Assembly: GCA_037969195.1 (NCBI GenBank)
Contig: JBBKWZ010000071.1
Span: 1-5,444 of the forward strand
DNA: 5,444 nucleotides
Source: JAHEJB01 sp037969195
GTDB taxonomy: Bacteria > Bacteroidota > Rhodothermia > Rhodothermales > Rubricoccaceae
Direction of reading: 5' to 3'
In this document: piece after piece, positions 1-5,444 of the stretch
Layout of the letters: each line of letters opens with the position of its first letter
Position numbering within the stretch: position 1 is the first letter of the stretch
The notes under the pieces: model-generated
Told to the model about the DNA's origin: nothing
Database searches by the model: none
The model's input: only the letters and a program-made list of their open reading frames with translations
Program-made: the position numbers and the translations under genes

Positions 1-2
1 GG

Positions 3-1256
3 GCGGAGTATGGATTGACGACGGGTCAGATTGCATTACTGCCACTTTCTGGGCTAACGGGAACCACGATCGGTTCAATCCTTTGGGGCGTTCTTTCGGA
101 CAAGATTGGGCGGCGGTCATCTATTCTGTTGGCCGCCATCATGTTTATTGGGACATCCATTTGCGGCTTCATGCCGTCGTGGCACTGGAATCTGTTCATG
201 TGCTTTGTAATGGGGCTCGGCGCTGGCGGTATGCTCCCGATCGTATATGCACTGATGGCCGAATCCGTGCCTTCGAAAAATCGAGGCTGGCTCGTGGTGC
301 TCCACGGTGGAATGGGCACGGTTGGAGGCTACCTGCTCGCGAGTGGTTTTGCTGCTCTGCTGGAGCCGACGTATTCGTGGCGCATTCTGTGGTTTCTTGG
401 TCTTCCTACAGGCGTACTCCTACTTTTTCTAAATCGCTGGATACCCGAGTCGCCGCGCTACTTGCTCGAACGAGGTCGCGTGGACGAAGCCAAGGCGGTT
501 ATGGCGCGCTACGGTGTCATCGTTGAAAAAGACGACGAGCCTGGAGTAACGGCACTTGCACCCGGCATTGTTTCACCCATAGCGGAAACGTCCCAGTGGG
601 GCGGGTTGATGCGGCTCTTTAAGATGCCGTATCTGCCTCGAACCATGACCGTCTTTCTATACGGTTTAGGGTGGGGTTTGGTCAACTGGGGCTTTCTCAC
701 GTTTGTGCCGACCTTCCTTGCTGATGCTGGCTTCCCTCGAAGCACAGCCAGTGGCCTGCTATTTCTTTCGTCAGTGTTGGCTGTTCCCGGAACCATTCTT
801 GTCGCGTACCTCTACGGCATGTGGTCGAGCAAGAAGAGTATGATCCTCTATGCGCTCGCAACCGCAGCTACAATGGTTGGCTTCGCCTTGCTGGATACGA
901 CGGTGGCGGCTGAGGTAAACCTCACTATGCTGACTGTTCTCGTGGTTATGCTCCTTGTCGCGAGCGGCGGCGTTATTTCGATGCTCTCGCCTTACACTGC
1001 GGAGGTCTTCCCGACCCATCTGCGTGGTAGCGGTAGCGGCTTGGCCGCAGGGAGCAGCAAACTTGGCGGAATCATGGGACCCCCTTTGATCGCGGCACTT
1101 CTCGCCGGGACGTCCAGCCTGGCCATTCCAGCGTTGGTTGTGGCAGCGCCCATCGCCATCTCGGCGGGCGTTCTCGCCTGGCTGGGCGTGGAGACCCGTG
1201 GACGTGGCTTGGAGGACATTACCAGCGACGTCGCTGATGCGGAGCTTGAAGCCTAA
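3..1256 (+). CDS. MFS transporter (metabolite:H+ symporter type), 5' end outside window
   Basis: Inner-membrane secondary transporter of the major facilitator superfamily; substrate unknown. The frame is open to the left edge (codons A-E-Y-G precede a TTG at 15), so the TTG is probably internal and the true start plus TM1 lie outside the window. About 417 residues are visible, with hydrophobic segments fitting TM2-TM12. The family's cytoplasmic loop 2-3 motif A appears as SDKIGRR (near bases 96-116). After TM6 comes PESPRYLLERGR (from base 444), the mark of sugar-porter and related metabolite:H+ symporters, followed by a hydrophilic central loop (to about base 620). Before TM11 is EVFPTHLRGSGSG (1002-1040), the second-half signature of the same group. 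The charged tail ends at a TAA. It converges on aguA with a 43-base gap. No residue pattern fixes the substrate; a link to polyamines or arginine would be a guess from position only. Confidence 0.9.
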   Translation, partial: AEYGLTTGQIALLPLSGLTGTTIGSILWGVLSDKIGRRSSILLAAIMFIGTSICGFMPSWHWNLFMCFVMGLGAGGMLPIVYALMAESVPSKNRGWLVVLHGGMGTVGGYLLASGFAALLEPTYSWRILWFLGLPTGVLLLFLNRWIPESPRYLLERGRVDEAKAVMARYGVIVEKDDEPGVTALAPGIVSPIAETSQWGGLMRLFKMPYLPRTMTVFLYGLGWGLVNWGFLTFVPTFLADAGFPRSTASGLLFLSSVLAVPGTILVAYLYGMWSSKKSMILYALATAATMVGFALLDTTVAAEVNLTMLTVLVVMLLVASGGVISMLSPYTAEVFPTHLRGSGSGLAAGSSKLGGIMGPPLIAALLAGTSSLAIPALVVAAPIAISAGVLAWLGVETRGRGLEDITSDVADAELEA

Positions 1257-1261
1257 TTGAC

Positions 1262-1279
1262 GGACCTGGACGCAGGTTC
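1262..1279. terminator. Small hairpin in the convergent gap, possible weak terminator
   Basis: In the 43-base gap between the MFS stop and the aguA stop, GGACCTG (1262-1268) can pair with CAGGTTC (1273-1279) around a GACG loop. This gives seven pairs on the plus-strand RNA, one of them G-U; on the minus-strand RNA that pair becomes a C-A mismatch. No U-tract follows on either side, so it is not a standard intrinsic terminator. It could aid transcript ends for the convergent genes or be chance. Confidence 0.3.
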
Positions 1280-1299
1280 CGTGACCCACGGCCGATCGC

Positions 1300-2328
1300 T
1301 TAGCGCACGGGTACTTGCTGTGTAAGGCAGTGGCACGAGCCTAAGCCCCACACGAGAACGCGTGCATCAATCTCTGCGATTTTTCGGGTTGGGAAGCACT
1401 CCTGAAGCCTGGCTTTGGCAATCGTGTCGTTCGGATCATCGAAGACGGGCAACAGAATCACATCGTTGCCGATGTAGAAGTTGAGGTAACTTGCTGGGAG
1501 CCGCTGGCCTTCCCAAAAAAAGGGAGATGGCATCGGGAGTTCGATGACCTCCAAACCACTTCCATCGCGCATTCTGTACGTACGCAGTCGGTCGAGATTC
1601 TGAGCAAGCGGCGCAAAATTTGGATCTGACGTGTTTTCTTCGACAGCGGTAACCACCTTGCCTGGACTCACAAATCTCGTCAGATCGTCGATGTGGCCGT
1701 CGGTGTCGTCGCCCTCGATCCCCTCACCGAGCCAGATGACTTCGTCAATTCCGAGGCCGGATTGCAGGAATTTTTCTATATCGCCACGCGACAGACTGGG
1801 GTTGCGGTTTGAATTGAGCAGGCATGATTCAGTCGTGAGGCAAGCACCCCGTCCGTCTAAGTCGATAGCTCCGCCTTCGAGCACCATCGAAAAAGAGTGT
1901 CGCGAAACTCCGACTTCCTTTGCCATCGCTTCTGGAACACGGTTGTTGATTTCAATCCGATCATACTTGCGGCCCCAGGAATTGAACTCCCAGTCCGTTG
2001 CAACGAGACCGGCATCAGTTCGGACGAAAAAAGCGCCGTAGTCGCGTATCCACTCGTCATCCGTAGGTAGGACAAGCAGACGAACGGCACCGTTCGGACT
2101 CGTCGCTATTCCTTCTCTGGCCAGTATTCCGCGGACCAACTCGCGATGCTCTTCATCAAGCGTATTTACGTAGACGATCTCTCCACCTGACAGTGCACGG
2201 ATCATGGCTATGTACGCAGGAATCACTTCTTTCACGCGTCCCGGCCACGTGTCCTCACAATGTGGCCATGTGAGCCAGGTCGCGGCGTGAGGCTCCCACT
2301 CTGCGGGCATTCGGAACGATCCGTTCAT
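1300..2328 (-). CDS. aguA: Agmatine deiminase (agmatine iminohydrolase)
   Basis: Hydrolyses agmatine to N-carbamoylputrescine and ammonia in the cytoplasm; a member of the guanidino-group modifying (peptidylarginine deiminase-like) superfamily. The 342-residue protein has usual length. It opens with MPAEWEPHAATWLTWPH (residues 7-23), typical of the family. Expected active-site elements are all present: DEWIRDYG with Asp96; FNSWGRKYD (115-123); LEGGAIDLDG (150-159); DDTDGHIDDLTRF with His212 and Asp214; and near the C-terminus HCLTQQ with the nucleophile Cys334. The frame stays open upstream to an ATG at 2397, but that start would add 23 Arg/Pro-rich residues encoded inside aguB. The ATG at 2328 overlaps the aguB TGA as ATGA and puts the conserved N-terminus in the right place, so it is chosen. 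No proper Shine-Dalgarno is seen (GGA abuts the ATG), which suggests coupled re-initiation after aguB. An oddity is the run G-L-G-S-C-H-C before TQQ, with an extra Cys332 two residues before the nucleophile. Last gene of the operon. Confidence 0.93.
   Translation of the reverse strand: MNGSFRMPAEWEPHAATWLTWPHCEDTWPGRVKEVIPAYIAMIRALSGGEIVYVNTLDEEHRELVRGILAREGIATSPNGAVRLLVLPTDDEWIRDYGAFFVRTDAGLVATDWEFNSWGRKYDRIEINNRVPEAMAKEVGVSRHSFSMVLEGGAIDLDGRGACLTTESCLLNSNRNPSLSRGDIEKFLQSGLGIDEVIWLGEGIEGDDTDGHIDDLTRFVSPGKVVTAVEENTSDPNFAPLAQNLDRLRTYRMRDGSGLEVIELPMPSPFFWEGQRLPASYLNFYIGNDVILLPVFDDPNDTIAKARLQECFPTRKIAEIDARVLVWGLGSCHCLTQQVPVR
2325..2328 (-). other. ATGA stop/start overlap, aguB-aguA
   Basis: On the minus strand the aguA ATG (2328-2326) and the aguB TGA (2327-2325) share bases in ATGA. 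With no good ribosome binding site for aguA, this is the classic layout for translational coupling by termination-reinitiation, keeping the two consecutive enzymes in fixed ratio. Confidence 0.85.
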
Positions 2329-3242
2329 TCCGCGTCGAGAAAACGCTCGGTAAGTCCTCCGTAAGCGTCTACGCGGCGGTCGCGGAGAAATGGCCATCCG
2401 GTTCGGGCCTTGTCAATCGCACTCAGATCAATCTCTGCAACGAGAACACCTTCCTGATCCGTCGGAGCCTGTACGACAATGGATCCGTCCGGCGCGACGA
2501 CAAAGCTGGAGCCCCAGAACTCAATGCCGCGTCCCTCCGAGAGCGCATCAGGATCCAGGGGATCCGTCGGTTCAAAGCCCAGGCGGTTGACCGCCACCAC
2601 GTAGCATCCGTTGGCTATCGCGTGTGCTCGTTGGGTTGTGATCCACGCATCGCGCTGCACATTTCCAAATTCGTCTTTCTCCCCAGGGTGCCACCCAATA
2701 GCCGTAGGGTAGAAGAGCATTTCGGCCCCCTGGAGCGCGGTCATTCGAGCGGCCTCGGGATACCACTGATCCCAGCAAATCAGAACGCCGATGTTTCCTC
2801 GAGAAGACGGCCAGGACTTAAATCCGAGATCTCCCGGCGTGAAATAGAACTTCTCGTAGAACAGCGGATCATCAGGGATGTGCATTTTCCTGTACTTCCC
2901 GACGTAGCCGTCGACGCGGTCGATCACCGCCGCCGTGTTGTGGAAGAGACCACGCGTACGTTGTTCGAAAAGGCTCGCGATCACGACCAGATCGAGTTCT
3001 GCAGCTACCGCTTCCAGACGCTCTGTCGTCGGACCAGGAACAGCTTCCGCGAGATCGAACAATGCAGCGTTTTCTGTTTGGCAAAAGTACGGCGTCTGGA
3101 AAAGCTCAGGGAGGCAAACAATTTCGGCGCCGCGTTCTGCAGCCTCCCTCAATCCCCGAATCGCCTTCTCAAGGTTGGCGTTGGCGTCCGCACTCATTCT
3201 CATCTGAACAAGCCCGACCCTGCGATGCGTCTCGCTCGTCAT
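2325..3242 (-). CDS. aguB: N-carbamoylputrescine amidohydrolase
   Basis: Cytoplasmic nitrilase-superfamily amidase that cleaves N-carbamoylputrescine to putrescine, CO2 and ammonia. The 305 residues form one carbon-nitrogen hydrolase domain. The Glu-Lys-Cys triad is intact: Glu46 in CLPELF, Lys119 in KYRKMHIPDD and Cys156 in ICWDQWYPE. Family-specific features separate AguB from other nitrilase branches: FYEKFYFTPGD (128-138), the AIGWHPGEKDEFG stretch after the nucleophile, and a C-terminal WPFLRDRRVDAYGGL. The ATG at 3242 overlaps the speA stop (ATGA); a GGA lies three bases upstream, too close for a good ribosome binding site, again pointing to coupling. It lies between speA and aguA, although it acts after AguA in the pathway. 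A general omega-amidase or beta-ureidopropionase is less likely given the motifs and the neighbours. Confidence 0.94.
   Translation of the reverse strand: MTSETHRRVGLVQMRMSADANANLEKAIRGLREAAERGAEIVCLPELFQTPYFCQTENAALFDLAEAVPGPTTERLEAVAAELDLVVIASLFEQRTRGLFHNTAAVIDRVDGYVGKYRKMHIPDDPLFYEKFYFTPGDLGFKSWPSSRGNIGVLICWDQWYPEAARMTALQGAEMLFYPTAIGWHPGEKDEFGNVQRDAWITTQRAHAIANGCYVVAVNRLGFEPTDPLDPDALSEGRGIEFWGSSFVVAPDGSIVVQAPTDQEGVLVAEIDLSAIDKARTGWPFLRDRRVDAYGGLTERFLDAE
3239..3242 (-). other. ATGA stop/start overlap, speA-aguB
   Basis: The aguB ATG (3242-3240) and the speA TGA (3241-3239) overlap as ATGA on the minus strand, the same arrangement as at the aguB-aguA junction. This supports a single transcript and translational coupling. 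Confidence 0.85.
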
Positions 3243-5203
3243 GTTTCCGGACCCAAGTACGTGGAACTCTCAAGCATGGTGTGGACACGGGTGATGATCT
3301 CAGTGGCGTCCTCTTCTGACAACTTGTTTCCGACGACACCCGTTCGGACTAGCTGGGCTACCGCTTCGGCGATCGACTGAGGATTGTAATGAACCCGCTC
3401 CAACATGGTAGAAACCGACGCGCCTGGGATCAACTCGCGAATTAAGAAGCCGCCGGGTTTGGAGTCGTCGGCGACGACATGGGCCTCCGTTACCGGGCCG
3501 AACAGATTGTGGTGGTCGCTCAAGCTGTCCTGATACGCCCCGGTTAGAAAGATGCCAAGGAAGTATCGCTGGCCGGGTTCGATGGCGTGTAGGTTGATGT
3601 AATTGACGGTTCCGCCGGGCGATACGAACTCGTCGATGGTGCCATATGAATCACACGTTAGATCTACTAAGCGAGAGCGGCGCGTTGGGGCGTCGTTCAT
3701 CCTGTGGATCGGCATGATCGGAAACCTTTGCCCAATCGACCAATAGTCTGTGAGCGACTGAAACACCGAAAAGTCGCAGAGCACTTGATCAACGATAAGC
3801 CCGTTCAATTCCCTGAGCTCCGCAGGCACGTGATGCGGCTTGGCCGCATGAATGCGCTCATTTATGCGGTCGCAGATCGTCCAGAATAATCGCTCGGCCA
3901 ATGCTTTCTCTTTGAGCGTGATGTAGCCGTAAGCAAACAGCGTGTCCGCGTTATTCCGCTCTTCAACGGCGTCGTGGTAAGCCTCCAGTAAGCGCCCAAG
4001 GCTAAACGTCTCCCCATTATTCAATTGCACATCGGCGGCCATCTCAAAGAGCTGGTGGATGACTCCGTGGTTCTCCTTGGCCGGTCTGAAATCGGGCGGC
4101 GTCGTCGGTTTCGATGTACTGCCAATGGCTTCCGTCACGAGCAAGGCATGATGGGCGACAAGCGCTCTCCCGTTTTCCGTAACGAGTGTAGGCACGGGTA
4201 CAGATTCCGCATCGCACACTTCCTTTGCTGCATACACAATCGCATTGGCATACTCTTGTATTGAGTAACTCACGCCGCCTTTCCCGCCACCTTGAGGTGC
4301 CGATTCGTAATTGACGCCAAGCCCACCGCCTACGTCGAGGTATCTAATCTTGTGGCCGCGGCGATGGAGGCTCACGTAGATCCGTGTGATCTCCTTTACA
4401 GCCATCTTCAACGCCTGAATGTCATCGATCTGACTGCCAAGGTGGAAATGCAGGAGACCCAGCGCACTGTAAAGCTCGGCAGCCTCCAGGCGTTCTACGA
4501 GGTTGAGCAAGTCAGGCATCGAAATGCCAAACTTGGAGTCATCTCCCGACGATTCCGACCATTGACCTGCACCCACCGCTGAGAGGCGAACGCGTATTCC
4601 CAAGCGAGGCGTCATTTTGTGCTTTTCCGCTTCCGCGAGGATAGCGTCGAATTCACTCTGCTTCTCGACGACGGGCATCACGTTTTTACCAAGCCGCTGA
4701 AACGCGAGCATCAGCGCCGTCATGTCGGCGCTTTTGTAGCCGTTGCAGATGAGGAGCCGGTCGTTATTCGTCAGGTAGGGGAGAACCGCGAGAAGTTCAG
4801 GCTTTGATCCGCATTCAAGACCGAAACTCGCACTATCGCCATCGCCCTGAACGCCCTCTACGACGTGCCTGATCTGGTTGACTTTTACTGGATAGACTCC
4901 GACATACCCCGCCGCGTAGTCAGTCTCCTCCATTGCCGTAAAGAAGGCCTCATTCAACCTCCGGACACGGGTTCTCAATACTTCAGGAAATCTGAGTGTG
5001 ACGGGAAATGAAACACCCTGCTGCGTCAATTCTTCCACGACCGCATACACGTCGATCTGTGGCCCGCCCTGTTGCTCCGGTCGGACGAAAACGTGGCCTT
5101 CTTCGTTGACGCCGAAAAAGCCCTCGCCCCATGCACGGACGTAGTACTCGGACTCCCAGTCGGAGGCGGAGGGCGGTTGAGCAATGGTTTCGTCAATCAT
5201 CAT
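3239..5203 (-). CDS. speA: Biosynthetic arginine decarboxylase (PLP-dependent)
   Basis: Decarboxylates L-arginine to agmatine, the entry step of the putrescine pathway encoded by this operon. The 654 residues match the length of bacterial SpeA (E. coli about 658). It has the alanine-racemase-like (fold III) barrel followed by the family's helical insert and beta-domain. Visible motifs are VYPVKVNQ with PLP-binding Lys107; GLECGSKPEL (128-137); HFHLGSQ (252-258); the glycine-rich phosphate-binding loop DVGGGLGVNY (290-299); VTENGRALVAHHA; DQVLCDFSVFQS; LTCDSYG with catalytic Cys517-Asp518; and GAYQDSLSDHHNLFG (555-569). The position after CDS is Tyr where E. coli SpeA has Asp (CDSDG). Two ATG codons open the frame (5203 and 5200); either could be the start, and no clear Shine-Dalgarno precedes them. 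First gene of the operon; its promoter must lie in the short spacer shared with the divergent gene or inside that gene. Confidence 0.96.
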   Translation of the reverse strand: MMIDETIAQPPSASDWESEYYVRAWGEGFFGVNEEGHVFVRPEQQGGPQIDVYAVVEELTQQGVSFPVTLRFPEVLRTRVRRLNEAFFTAMEETDYAAGYVGVYPVKVNQIRHVVEGVQGDGDSASFGLECGSKPELLAVLPYLTNNDRLLICNGYKSADMTALMLAFQRLGKNVMPVVEKQSEFDAILAEAEKHKMTPRLGIRVRLSAVGAGQWSESSGDDSKFGISMPDLLNLVERLEAAELYSALGLLHFHLGSQIDDIQALKMAVKEITRIYVSLHRRGHKIRYLDVGGGLGVNYESAPQGGGKGGVSYSIQEYANAIVYAAKEVCDAESVPVPTLVTENGRALVAHHALLVTEAIGSTSKPTTPPDFRPAKENHGVIHQLFEMAADVQLNNGETFSLGRLLEAYHDAVEERNNADTLFAYGYITLKEKALAERLFWTICDRINERIHAAKPHHVPAELRELNGLIVDQVLCDFSVFQSLTDYWSIGQRFPIMPIHRMNDAPTRRSRLVDLTCDSYGTIDEFVSPGGTVNYINLHAIEPGQRYFLGIFLTGAYQDSLSDHHNLFGPVTEAHVVADDSKPGGFLIRELIPGASVSTMLERVHYNPQSIAEAVAQLVRTGVVGNKLSEEDATEIITRVHTMLESSTYLGPET

Positions 5204-5258
5204 GGTTAGGCTGCAAAATGCCCCTCAACGATAGCGCCGCGCAAGACCTGACGTTGGT
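5204..5258. promoter_or_regulatory. Divergent intergenic spacer between speA and the deoxyhypusine synthase-like gene
   Basis: Only 55 bases (up to 73 if the other gene starts at 5277) separate two divergent starts, so control regions for both directions are expected here or to overlap the coding ends. No convincing -35/-10 pair was found in either direction; CAAAAT at 5214-5219 is the only vaguely -10-like hexamer on the plus strand, and nothing suitable lies 16-18 bases before it. CAACG (5226-5230) and CGTTG (5252-5256) form a 5-base inverted repeat with a 21-base gap, too short to call an operator. The role is inferred from layout alone. Confidence 0.4.
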
Positions 5259-5444
5259 ATGTTCGAGAAACTTTCGATGTACGCCATGGCTGATTCCGGG
5301 TCGATCGCTCCATTTCTCAAGAGGCATTTTCGACACTTCAATGCGGCGATGTTGGTTGATGCCGCGGAGGGCTACTGCGCCCATGTAAATGCGGGAGGGA
5401 AGATGTTGGTTGCGTTGGCGGGCGCGATGAGCACGGCAGAGTTA
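5259..5444 (+). CDS. Deoxyhypusine synthase-like protein, N-terminal part, 3' end outside window
   Basis: The first 62 codons of a frame that stays open to the right edge. From residue 16 the sequence reads as the N-terminal region of bacterial deoxyhypusine synthase-like proteins: IAPFLKRHFRHFNAA (16-30), LVDAAEGY (32-39) and GGKMLVALAGAMSTAEL (46-62), the last being the conserved start of the NAD-binding fold in this group. Eukaryotic and archaeal members transfer the aminobutyl group of spermidine to eIF5A; plant homospermidine synthase derives from the same family. Bacteria lack eIF5A, so the substrate here is more likely a polyamine such as putrescine, giving homospermidine or a related product (the name speY is used for such genes). 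That is inference. In-frame ATG choices are 5259, 5277 and 5286; a GAG nine bases before 5277 is the best ribosome binding site, but 5259 cannot be excluded. An in-frame TAG at 5232 bounds the frame. The catalytic lysine region lies beyond the window. Confidence 0.85.
   Translation, partial: MFEKLSMYAMADSGSIAPFLKRHFRHFNAAMLVDAAEGYCAHVNAGGKMLVALAGAMSTAEL

Noticed and set aside
15..17. TTG at 15 as the true start of the MFS gene
   Set aside because: The frame stays open to the window edge and the protein would lack TM1, so the gene most likely begins outside the window.
771..1289. 172-codon open frame on the minus strand within the MFS gene
   Set aside because: Antisense to clear transmembrane-encoding sequence; its product is rich in His, Gln and Arg with no domain, as expected of a shadow frame.
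2329..2397. Upstream ATG at 2397 as the aguA start
   Set aside because: The extra 23 residues are Arg/Pro-rich, come from aguB coding sequence and precede the normal family N-terminus; the ATGA-overlap start at 2328 fits better.
2622..3380. 252-codon open frame on the plus strand, antisense to aguB and the end of speA
   Set aside because: It lies wholly opposite genes with intact catalytic motifs, has low-complexity Arg/Ser-rich composition and no recognisable domain; a shadow of the minus-strand codon pattern.
5226..5256. CAACG / CGTTG inverted repeat as an operator
   Set aside because: Only five matching bases per arm with a 21-base gap, easily expected by chance; mentioned only as something to check by comparison.
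5193..5384. 63-codon minus-strand frame upstream of speA, possible leader peptide
   Set aside because: Its bases are better explained by the conserved deoxyhypusine synthase-like frame on the plus strand, and it overlaps the speA start out of frame with no supporting signal.

Overview
The window is bacterial DNA, mid-50s percent GC by eye and densely coded, with no sign of mobile elements, CRISPR or RNA genes. It is mainly a polyamine biosynthesis locus. The phylum cannot be fixed from these genes. The content would fit many Gram-negative or deep-branching lineages that make putrescine from arginine by the agmatine / N-carbamoylputrescine route.

Layout from left to right: (1) bases 3-1256, plus strand, the 3' part of a major facilitator superfamily transporter whose N-terminus lies before the window. 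(2) A 43-base convergent gap (1257-1299) holding one small hairpin. (3) A three-gene minus-strand operon read from right to left: speA (arginine decarboxylase, 5203 to 3239), aguB (N-carbamoylputrescine amidohydrolase, 3242 to 2325) and aguA (agmatine deiminase, 2328 to 1300). Both junctions are exact 4-base ATGA stop/start overlaps. (4) A short divergent spacer of about 55 bases. (5) From 5259 to the right edge, plus strand, the start of a deoxyhypusine synthase-like protein, cut off by the window end after 62 codons.

The operon encodes a complete three-step path: L-arginine -> agmatine (SpeA) -> N-carbamoylputrescine (AguA) -> putrescine (AguB). The divergent deoxyhypusine synthase-like gene belongs to a family that moves aminobutyl groups between polyamines. 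In bacteria, which have no eIF5A, it plausibly uses the putrescine made by the operon to form homospermidine or another longer polyamine. No agmatinase (speB), speD/speE, or carboxyspermidine genes are seen. The MFS transporter has no clear functional tie to the rest.

The most interesting point is the physical pairing of a full arginine-to-putrescine operon with a divergent bacterial deoxyhypusine synthase homologue. This suggests a compact alternative polyamine module.
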